DNA of 35,181 nt. Source: Acholeplasmataceae bacterium (GTDB lineage: Bacteria > Bacillota_I > Bacilli_A > ML615J-28 > CAG-698). The stretch spans positions 1-35,181 of the forward strand of contig JAAYBG010000093.1 in NCBI GenBank assembly GCA_012718985.1, given 5' to 3'. Shown here in pieces: positions 21,707 through 29,101 of the stretch (the stretch's first letter is position 1; every line of letters begins with the position of its first letter). The translations under genes and the position numbers were made by a program. The notes under the pieces were generated by a model. The model was not told the origin of the DNA and ran no database searches. It saw only the letters and a list, made by a program, of their open reading frames with translations.

Positions 21707-21817
21707 AAAAAACAGTAAAAATAGCCCTTTTTAGAGAAAATTAACTAATAATCCCCCATTAAAAAAAGATAATCTTCTCAAAAAGTTGATTTATATGTTA
21801 ATTTTATACTGTTTTTT
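21707..21817. repeat. 111-nt imperfect inverted-repeat element containing motif copy B
   Basis: Outer arms AAAAAACAGTA (21707-21717) / TACTGTTTTTT (21807-21817); inner arms CTTTTTaGAGAA (21727-21738) / TTCTCAAAAAG (21775-21785). Confidence 0.6.
21761..21779 (+). repeat. Dispersed intergenic motif, copy B
   Basis: AAAAAAAGATAATCTTCTC, exact 19-nt match to copies A and C. Confidence 0.75.
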
Positions 21818-21832
21818 GATAATACATTGGAT

Positions 21833-21861
21833 AAAAAGCATGAATCAATCATGCTTTTTTT
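21833..21861 (+). terminator. Rho-independent terminator
   Basis: AAAAAGCATGA-atcaa-TCATGCTTTTTTT. Confidence 0.85.
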
Positions 21862-21883
21862 ATTTTTGATAAATAAATAATAA

Positions 21884-21912
21884 TTGCGTATTTTAAGTTA
21901 TTGTGATATAAT
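21884..21912 (+). promoter_or_regulatory. Promoter of the unknown lipoprotein gene
   Basis: TTGCGT, 17-nt spacer, TGA-TATAAT (extended -10). Confidence 0.75.
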
Positions 21913-21993
21913 TTATGTAGCATTATCATATAAAACTTTAAATTTTCTAAACAATTTTTTTATTTAACGATGAATGTTAAGGAGTTCATAAAT

Positions 21994-22776
21994 ATGAAGA
22001 AACAAAATCTAATAATGATTATATTAGTATTATTGATGTTTCTATTAGCTGGATGCTTAGAAAAAAATGTTACTGAAGGTAATAAAAAAATGATTGGTTT
22101 AACCATAATTGAAAGCACCAGTAAATTGGAAGACCTAACCGATTTGCCCAATCTAGATGGTATTCCTATCAATGGATTTATTATAAGTGATGAATACAGT
22201 GAAATTAGTTTTCTTGGAGATGTTTTATTTGACTTCAAGTATGAATATAGTTATTTAGAAGGAGATATCATCAGTCCTGACAGTATTTGTGCTTTTATAA
22301 ATGGTAATTATTATCAAAGTATCCAAACAACAACGCCTATTTTTGTCTATGCCATCTATAAAACCATTGACAATACTTATGAACTAATTTTAAAAAACGA
22401 AATCACCAATATCACAGGTGGTAGTTATCATTTAGGTGTTTCAGAAGAAGTAATTATAAAAACATATAATTATGTCTTAACCTATGGCATTAGCATCAAT
22501 AAAACAAATGTTCCACTGGAAAATGTAATCCGTGAATTTAATAGCAAAAATCAACTCATTCGTTCTACCGCAATAAGTTCGGATTTATTAGAAATTACAA
22601 CTCTAGATAATACAGAGTATGTTATTGTTGAAGAAAAAGTACTGGATGTCAACGACAAGGAAACTGTGAAGAGGACATTAATTACCCGAGAATCTACCAA
22701 GAATTACATCACAGTAAAGCTGTTGGATGCTGATAACAAGATAAAATCAGCGCAAACAAAGATATTATTCCCATAA
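21994..22776 (+). CDS. Lipoprotein of unknown function
   Basis: MKKQNLIMIILVLLMFLLAGC lipobox; body matches no family I recognise. Start at 21994 (second Met of the ORF), after an AAGGAG at 21979-21984. Confidence 0.8.
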   Translation: MKKQNLIMIILVLLMFLLAGCLEKNVTEGNKKMIGLTIIESTSKLEDLTDLPNLDGIPINGFIISDEYSEISFLGDVLFDFKYEYSYLEGDIISPDSICAFINGNYYQSIQTTTPIFVYAIYKTIDNTYELILKNEITNITGGSYHLGVSEEVIIKTYNYVLTYGISINKTNVPLENVIREFNSKNQLIRSTAISSDLLEITTLDNTEYVIVEEKVLDVNDKETVKRTLITRESTKNYITVKLLDADNKIKSAQTKILFP

Positions 22777-22782
22777 AAAAGT

Positions 22783-22812
22783 AAAATGCAGAAATAATTC
22801 TGCATTTTTTTA
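22783..22812 (+). terminator. Rho-independent terminator of the lipoprotein gene
   Basis: AAAATGCAGAA-ataa-TTCTGCATTTTTTT. Confidence 0.88.
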
Positions 22813-22833
22813 TTTTTATTAAAAAAAACGAGT

Positions 22834-22867
22834 TAATCATATTCATTTTACAAAATGAATATGATTA
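22834..22867. repeat. 34-nt perfect palindrome (16-bp arms, AC centre)
   Basis: TAATCATATTCATTTT-AC-AAAATGAATATGATTA, followed by TTTTTTACTTTTT. Confidence 0.85.
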
Positions 22868-23294
22868 TTTTTTACTTTTTGCTCGTGAAGAGAGGTTAAA
22901 CCTCACAAAAAAGATAATAAATAAACGTACTTTTTTTCCGTTGTTAAATAACTTGTAGATATTTTTTTTGACTTTTAGAAAAAAATTAGCTCAATAATCG
23001 TCATTTCCATTTTTAAGCCTTAAATTTCAGTTATAATCGTTTTAGTGCTTAATAACTACTAGTTAATCAAATCATATATATGAAGCAAAATAAGCGCATT
23101 TTTAGGTTGTTAGTCTTTTGTTTATTGCTTTAATAAGATTAATTCTTTTATCTCTAGGTTATGATAAATTCAAGTTTTTCATCAGATCAGAAAGAAGAAT
23201 AGGATATTTCAAGATAAATAATTCTTAAATTTTTTCAAAAATTCAATCGATTTATCAGGTACAAATCTTATTTATCATCTTAGTGCCAACAGTA

Positions 23295-23348
23295 AAATCT
23301 TCCTATATTTCGTAGTAAGAATAATCTTTCTTGCTTATAGGAAGATTT
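23295..23348. repeat. Inverted repeat / long hairpin in ORF-free region
   Basis: Perfect 13-bp arms AAATCTTCCTATA (23295-23307) / TATAGGAAGATTT (23336-23348), with inner GTAAGAA/TTCTTGC helix. Confidence 0.7.
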
Positions 23349-23417
23349 AAGTAAATAAGAATAAAATAGATCTGGAGAAAACTTGTGCAAAACAAGCTTG
23401 TGTAAAGATTTTATAGA

Positions 23418-23440
23418 TATTTGTAATTTAATTACAAATA
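23418..23440. repeat. Inverted repeat, 10-bp arms, 3-nt loop
   Basis: TATTTGTAAT-tta-ATTACAAATA. Confidence 0.65.
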
Positions 23441-23757
23441 AAGCCTCCTAGGATAAGTTTAAATATTAAATCAAGAGGATTATTAATTAAACATCTATAA
23501 TTCAAGTTTTATTTTAAACAATATTGTTATCAACAAATATCAACTTTAAACATAAATTAGATATTATCGCCATAGTCCTACTCATATTTTATTTTACATA
23601 ATATATATTATAGGAAGTTCTCAAGATATCAAAAAAAACCAAAACAATCAACAGACATAAAATGTTCTTAAACTATTTGGCGCAAATTAACAACTTCTTT
23701 CTATACCTACATTATATTTAGCTCCTCTATAATTTGGTTATAGTTAATTACTAACAC

Positions 23758-23779
23758 AAAAAAAGATAATCTTCTCCTA
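23758..23779 (+). repeat. Dispersed intergenic motif, copy C
   Basis: AAAAAAAGATAATCTTCTCCTA, identical over 22 nt to copy A (inverse orientation) and 19 nt to copy B. Confidence 0.75.
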
Positions 23780-23843
23780 CAAGCCTATGATAACGTTTTT
23801 TTAAATTATGTCAAAACATTTTTATATTTTTTTGGGCGAATTT

Positions 23844-23868
23844 AAAAAAACCAGTTTTAAAACTGGTT
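23844..23868 (-). terminator. Terminator of the sensor operon; stop codon embedded in the stem
   Basis: Palindrome AACCAGTTTTAAAACTGGTT (23849-23868); on the minus strand it is followed by a T tract (A run at 23844-23850 on plus). Confidence 0.8.
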
Positions 23869-24937
23869 ATTTTGATTGTTTGGATAATGTTCTTTTGCTA
23901 ATCTCTTCTCCAGAAATATAAATGATTTTTTCATTTTCTGTGCAGATTTTATTGCTATCAATTTCCTCTCCACATTCAGAAACAGAATATACTTCTCCAG
24001 GTTCTTTATGCAATAAAAATTCGACTAGAGACAAAATAACCTCCGCTTTCGCAATATGGTCATCAATGACGCTCCCATATATGAATCCTTGCTTAATTGC
24101 TTCGATGCTCTCCTCATTCGCTGTAGCACCAATGATTTCAAATGGCATATAAACTTTATTATCGGAAGAAATAATATTTAAATTGTTTTCAAAAACAAAA
24201 TCAATAACTCCAAGCGCTAGCTCATCGCTATTAGCAATAACTACTTCTATGCCATTGCCATATTTTTGATAAATTTTCTCCATTTTTTGTTTAGCTGTTT
24301 CCCGTTTCCAATCGGTGAACTCCATTGTCAATACATCGATCTTATACTTTTTTGCAAGGATTTCAGAAATACAAGTATCTGTTATATATTCAGTTAGTTG
24401 ATGACCTTGTTCTCCTTTCATAAAGACAATTTGTAAAATCGAGTCATTATTTTTATCAACAGCAATAACAGGATCATATATCGATCCAGAAACAACTTTC
24501 AACATCTGCGCTTGTAAAATACCAAAACCTTTTGAATCTGCTCCTACATAATAAACATCATCTGAAAGTAATAAATCTTCATACACAGGCTCACGATCAA
24601 AGAAAATTAATGGCGTATCCGTCACTTTGCTTTTTTCTACAAACGTGTTTGCCGTTAATCTATCGACTAAATTCACTAAAATGATATCAACTTCTTGGTC
24701 AAGCAACTCGAGAAACTGATCATTTTGTAACGATTGCGATTGATGAGCGTATTTAATGATTAATTCATATTCAGTGTTGATATTTTCTTTAATATAATTA
24801 ATAATTTCTGTTACTTTCGCATCATCTTCGCTATATACTAATACCCCTACTTTAACATCTTCTTTTTTACAACCTATCATTACCAACAAAACCAATAACA
24901 GAGTTGTGAATAGCACTATTTTCCTAATTTTGAACAT
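23867..24937 (-). CDS. Periplasmic-binding-fold lipoprotein, MglB (galactose/glucose-binding)-like
   Basis: Signal and lipobox LLLVLLVMIGC; IAVDKNNDSILQIVFMKGEQGHQ and IEVVIANSDELALGVIDF resemble MglB. ATG at 24937 follows AAGGAG at 8 nt. Confidence 0.85.
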   Translation of the reverse strand: MFKIRKIVLFTTLLLVLLVMIGCKKEDVKVGVLVYSEDDAKVTEIINYIKENINTEYELIIKYAHQSQSLQNDQFLELLDQEVDIILVNLVDRLTANTFVEKSKVTDTPLIFFDREPVYEDLLLSDDVYYVGADSKGFGILQAQMLKVVSGSIYDPVIAVDKNNDSILQIVFMKGEQGHQLTEYITDTCISEILAKKYKIDVLTMEFTDWKRETAKQKMEKIYQKYGNGIEVVIANSDELALGVIDFVFENNLNIISSDNKVYMPFEIIGATANEESIEAIKQGFIYGSVIDDHIAKAEVILSLVEFLLHKEPGEVYSVSECGEEIDSNKICTENEKIIYISGEEISKRTLSKQSK

Positions 24938-26660
24938 TTTGTTCACTCCTTTTTATTGGGATTGTTATTTGAATAGTTGTTCCTTCATCAAGTTCGCTTA
25001 TTATTTTCAAATCAGCTGCTTTACCATAATATAATAACAACCGTAAATATACATTTTTTAAGCCTACACCATCACTCAAATGTGGATTTTGAAAATTATT
25101 GTATAGTTGTTCAATTTTTTCCTCTTTCATTCCATAACCATTATCAGTAACAGTAAAGATAACATTGTCCTGTTCACGATAAGCACGGACTTTAATTAGA
25201 CCTTCATCGATTCGATTTTTTAGTCCGTGATAGATGGCATTTTCAATTAATGGCTGAAGAATTAATTTCATCGTCGTATATTCTAATACTTCTTCCTCAA
25301 CATCGAACTCATATTTAAAAGCATCTGCATAACGAAAACTTTGAATAATTAAATAACTACGAGCATGTTCTACTTCATCTTTAATGGTAATAATATTTCG
25401 CCCACGAGAAATACTGATTCTAAACAGTTTCGCAAGAGCAACAACCATTTCTGAAGCTTCTTTATTTTTATCGTTTTCGATTAACCATACTATGGAATCC
25501 AATGTATTATACAGAAAATGAGGATTGATTTGATTTTGTAAGGCTTTTAGTTCGCTTTCACGCTGTGCATTTTGTTCAACAACAATTCGATCCATCAATT
25601 CCTTAATTCGGTTCATCATCAAATTAAAACTATTGCTTAGACTTGCCACTTCTTTTTGGGAACTCTCGGCAACTGGTTCTACCACAAAAAAGTCAGATTG
25701 TTCAATCTTTTTCATTGATTTCTCTAATGCTTTTAAAGGATTGGCGATTCTTCTCGAAGTAAAGGTAATGATAGTAATGGTAGCAACAACCATAAATAAT
25801 CCGATAATCGCTATAATCAAAATATAGTTCTCTTGAACTGCCTTTGTGTTATCAATATTGATAAAAATAGCAATTTTCCATTTGGTATTTGGCAAAGTAT
25901 CAACGTTAACAGCCATATCATAACCGTTTATTTGAGCGTTGCCCGAACCGATGATAATTTTCTTCACTACATCAATTGCTTTATAAGTTTCTTTATCATC
26001 GATAGAAGAATAAATATTATTATAATTGCTGTCCAATAATAAAATTCTTCCTTCTTGGCCCAGATTGGCGTTCTCTGCAAGTTCGATAATAGGACTTGAA
26101 TCGAGTTCCATCATCAGCAATGCTTTTTCTGTCCCTCGATTATGGTTAACAATTTTACTAACCAAAATTCGGAAGTCTCCGTGTAGGACATAAGGATTTG
26201 AGAAAAATATGAGTGATGGATCTTTAACCGCCCGCTCAAACCAAGCTTGATAGACAATTTCTTCCGCATCATAAGTCAAATTTGTGGTTGTAGCGTAGAG
26301 TTCTCCTTCTAATGAGAAAAGCGATAAATTAGTTACATCTGTTTTAAATAACAAAAAATCTTCTAAATAACTTCTAGTCACTGCTGCATCAGCTTCTACA
26401 TCAACATTATCAATTTTTACTTGAATACCATTGTAAGTATCGATAATCGTTGCAATATAATTATTATAATTATGTACGATTTGGCTACTTATTTCTTTCG
26501 TCTGTTTTTCTGAAGTATTGTTGACAAATTCAGAAAAACTGCTTAGTGATAACAAACTAAGTAATAAGGCAAACACAACCATGATCGATAGACAGGATAC
26601 AAGAATGTTGAATTCTATCGATCGCTTTCTTCGAAAGAAATTATTTTCCTTCGCTTTCAT
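24924..26660 (-). CDS. Sensor histidine kinase, YesM/LytS-type, with Cache-like extracytoplasmic domain and HAMP
   Basis: Two TMs flank a large extracellular region; QNQINPHFLYNTLDSIVWL, LILQPLIENAIYHGL, DNGYGM, GVGLKNV. Start M at 26660 rather than track start 26729. Confidence 0.92.
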   Translation of the reverse strand: MKAKENNFFRRKRSIEFNILVSCLSIMVVFALLLSLLSLSSFSEFVNNTSEKQTKEISSQIVHNYNNYIATIIDTYNGIQVKIDNVDVEADAAVTRSYLEDFLLFKTDVTNLSLFSLEGELYATTTNLTYDAEEIVYQAWFERAVKDPSLIFFSNPYVLHGDFRILVSKIVNHNRGTEKALLMMELDSSPIIELAENANLGQEGRILLLDSNYNNIYSSIDDKETYKAIDVVKKIIIGSGNAQINGYDMAVNVDTLPNTKWKIAIFINIDNTKAVQENYILIIAIIGLFMVVATITIITFTSRRIANPLKALEKSMKKIEQSDFFVVEPVAESSQKEVASLSNSFNLMMNRIKELMDRIVVEQNAQRESELKALQNQINPHFLYNTLDSIVWLIENDKNKEASEMVVALAKLFRISISRGRNIITIKDEVEHARSYLIIQSFRYADAFKYEFDVEEEVLEYTTMKLILQPLIENAIYHGLKNRIDEGLIKVRAYREQDNVIFTVTDNGYGMKEEKIEQLYNNFQNPHLSDGVGLKNVYLRLLLYYGKAADLKIISELDEGTTIQITIPIKRSEQNVQN

Positions 26661-28230
26661 TAGTACGATACTCTTTCGGCGATACGCCCTGATATTTTTT
26701 AAAACTATGGCTGAAATAATAAGGCTCACTATACCCTACTGCTTCAGCAACATCAACAATTTTTATATTAGGATTTTTCAATAATTCTTTTGCTTTTTCC
26801 ATCCTCAAGAAGGTCAAGTATTTAACAAAAGTTGTGTTTCGTTCTTTCTTTAAAATGGCGCTGATATAACTAATGCTTATATTTACCTTATCTGCGAGAA
26901 TTTCTAAATTTAAATCATTATCCGTATAATGTGAATCGATATAATTGATGATCTTATTCAAATTTCTCTGAATACTATCTTCAATGGTATCCTGGTTAAT
27001 TGTCTTTATTTTTGCGATCAAACTTTCGAACCAAGCGAAAGTATCATCCAGAGTCTTCATCTCGAATAGCCTTTCATAGAAAGAAATTTTATTTTCTCCA
27101 TAAAATGCATCTAAATCATCGCACGATTTTACAATCGCATTTAAAATATTGGATAGATTGAATGGATTATAGATAATGTATTCTGGCTTCGCAATTTTTT
27201 CTTTTAATGATTGCAATAAAGCTTTTGTTTCGCTTAAAGTATGATATTTGATGGCATAGCTTAATTCTTTTAATTCATCGTCATCGATCATCCGTACTTT
27301 TTTATCATCGTCTCCGATATTGCTCGCAAAATAAATCTCATTTCCCCCCATTACTGAACGCAATTCCAAAGCCGATTGTGCTTCTCGATACATTTCTTTA
27401 AAGTTTTTACTCTTATATGGATTACTAATTCCTACACTAATCGTAAACTCTAAAAACTTTTTGGTTTTCATTAAAATATATTCGAAACAGTGTTCGATTT
27501 GTGTTGTAGATATTTCATCATTGGCTTTGATGATGGTGACAATTTCATCGTTGCAAGTAAAGGTTTCATGATAGAAATAATTTTGTAATCCTTCTGCGAT
27601 GAATTTTTTTACTGTGAGAAAATTCATTTCGTATTTCTCTAAATTGGTGCTTTCTAAATCGAGATCTATATCGATAACCGCCAACATAAAATATTTATAA
27701 TTTAAAAAAATGCCATTATATTCTAGCTTTTTTAAAAATTTTTTATCTGGATTTGTCAGAGTAATCAGTCTTTGCAAGTTGTTTTCTTTGATTAATGGTA
27801 ATGATTCCTTGATGAAGTTTTCCATATTTTCCAAATTGGTGTTTCGTTGATATTCTTCATCTAGCTCTTCTTTAGCTTTATGAAGCACTTCTTCTAAATC
27901 TGCAGTTGTTATCGGTTTTGTGAGAAAACCAGAAACACCTAAATCAATGGCTTGCTTGGCATAATCAAATTCGTCAAAACCCGTAATGATGATGGTTTTG
28001 ATTAATGGTAAACTATCTTTGATTTTCTTTAATAGTTCCATTCCCGTCATAAACGGCATACGAATATCCGTAATCACTAAATCAGGATTCATTTGAATAA
28101 TGCCATCAAAAGCATCTAAACCATTATCATAACTAGCAATCACTTCAAAACCACAATCGATTTTTTGTATTGAGGTAATAATTCGATTACGCACATCTTG
28201 TTCATCATCTACCAGAATTAATTTATACAT
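26641..28230 (-). CDS. Response regulator, YesN-type with AraC-family HTH
   Basis: MYKLILVDDEQDVRNRI, LVITDIRMPFMTGMELL, TGFDEFDYAKQAI; C-terminal VGYSEPYYFSHSFKKYQGVSPKEYR. ATG at 28230 with GAGGTG. Confidence 0.94.
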   Translation of the reverse strand: MYKLILVDDEQDVRNRIITSIQKIDCGFEVIASYDNGLDAFDGIIQMNPDLVITDIRMPFMTGMELLKKIKDSLPLIKTIIITGFDEFDYAKQAIDLGVSGFLTKPITTADLEEVLHKAKEELDEEYQRNTNLENMENFIKESLPLIKENNLQRLITLTNPDKKFLKKLEYNGIFLNYKYFMLAVIDIDLDLESTNLEKYEMNFLTVKKFIAEGLQNYFYHETFTCNDEIVTIIKANDEISTTQIEHCFEYILMKTKKFLEFTISVGISNPYKSKNFKEMYREAQSALELRSVMGGNEIYFASNIGDDDKKVRMIDDDELKELSYAIKYHTLSETKALLQSLKEKIAKPEYIIYNPFNLSNILNAIVKSCDDLDAFYGENKISFYERLFEMKTLDDTFAWFESLIAKIKTINQDTIEDSIQRNLNKIINYIDSHYTDNDLNLEILADKVNISISYISAILKKERNTTFVKYLTFLRMEKAKELLKNPNIKIVDVAEAVGYSEPYYFSHSFKKYQGVSPKEYRTNESEGK

Positions 28231-28254
28231 AAAGCACCTCATCTGTATAGTATC

Positions 28255-28283
28255 ATTATAATAAAAAACACAAAAAAAGTCAA
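28255..28283 (-). promoter_or_regulatory. Strong sigma-A-type promoter of the RR-HK-binding protein operon
   Basis: Minus strand TTGACT, 17-nt spacer, TATAAT, about 25 nt upstream of the RR start. Confidence 0.85.
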
Positions 28284-28287
28284 TTTT

Positions 28288-28319
28288 AAAAAAGAGCACT
28301 AATCAATTCGATAGTGCTC
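28288..28319 (-). terminator. Terminator after the TPR gene; stop codon embedded in the stem
   Basis: Minus strand GAGCACT-atcgaattgatt-AGTGCTC-TTTTTT. Confidence 0.8.
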
Positions 28320-29093
28320 ATTTAGTTTCTGTAAATATTCCTTTGCTTTACGAACAAAATGTAATTGCTCATTGAAACCAGCAACTTCAGCAAAGATTTT
28401 TTTCGCTTCATGAAAATTACCCAACTTATATTCCAAAATTCCCAGATAGTAATTACTAGAAGACACCATTAATGGTGTTGGATTAATATTGATTACTTGT
28501 TTTATTGTTGCTTTCGTTTCGTTTAATAGATTATTACAGCGAATATTATATTTAGCAAGTAAAATTTGATAGGCGAGGATAAATTGTTGTTGTAAGGAAA
28601 CAGGTGATGTTTCAATTAATTTGTTTAATTGTACTAGCAAAGTTTGTGTTTCTGCGACTTTGTCGTAATTTAGAAAATAATTAATCCAAGCGCGATAATA
28701 TAAAAATTTTGTTAACTTATTAAATTTTGGTTCAAATTCTACTAATTCGATTAAAATCTTTTTCGCTTCTTCAAAACTTCCTTTATCTAGGTAAACTTGC
28801 GCATAAGTAGTCGCTTGATACCATTTTATTTTTCTAGTTCTGACCATATTTTCATCATGAGCTTTTAATTGTTTTAAATACTCATCGGCATTACCTGTTT
28901 GCGAATAATAAATGATGATTTGCATTAGTTTTTGTTTTTCTATCTTTTTGAAAGTAAAGTTAGGCATAATTAAAAGACCAACAAGCAATGAATAAAACAA
29001 AATATTCAGGTCATCTGATAACCAAATATAACCAATTAAAAATAAAGAAACAACAATGCTGACTAACCAATAAATAAATCTTTTCTTACTCAT
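28299..29093 (-). CDS. Membrane-anchored TPR-repeat protein
   Basis: Two N-terminal TM segments, then TPR-like helices (AQVYLDKGSFEEAKKILIELVEFEP; YYLGILEYKLGNFHEAKKIFAEV). Confidence 0.75.
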   Translation of the reverse strand: MSKKRFIYWLVSIVVSLFLIGYIWLSDDLNILFYSLLVGLLIMPNFTFKKIEKQKLMQIIIYYSQTGNADEYLKQLKAHDENMVRTRKIKWYQATTYAQVYLDKGSFEEAKKILIELVEFEPKFNKLTKFLYYRAWINYFLNYDKVAETQTLLVQLNKLIETSPVSLQQQFILAYQILLAKYNIRCNNLLNETKATIKQVININPTPLMVSSSNYYLGILEYKLGNFHEAKKIFAEVAGFNEQLHFVRKAKEYLQKLNEHYRID

Positions 29094-29101
29094 TAAATCT
29101 C

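Noticed and set aside
22904-22919. Possible fourth copy of the dispersed motif (CACAAAAAAGATAATaaataa)
   Set aside because: Matches only the A-rich first half and lacks CTTCTC; likely chance.
23080-23133. Short ORF MKQNKRIFRLLVFCLLL
   Set aside because: Only 17 codons before a stop; signal-peptide-like but no continuation in any frame I could follow. Kept only as a hint of gene decay.
23527-23535. TTATCAACA resembling a DnaA box
   Set aside because: Single imperfect site with no cluster; not evidence of an origin.
22813-23843. Possible CRISPR array or known ncRNA (RNase P, tmRNA, SRP) in the ORF-free stretch
   Set aside because: No regularly spaced repeats, and none of the conserved core motifs of those RNAs are present.
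25633-26784. Plus-strand ORFs (64, 68, 88 aa) antisense to the histidine kinase and regulator
   Set aside because: Fully antisense to strong coding genes; composition is that of reverse-complemented coding DNA.
15301-28247. Identical 13-mer CACCTCATCTGTA upstream of recU (15301-15313) and the YesN-type gene (28235-28247)
   Set aside because: About half is the shared Shine-Dalgarno sequence; the remaining identity is too short to claim a regulon from two sites.
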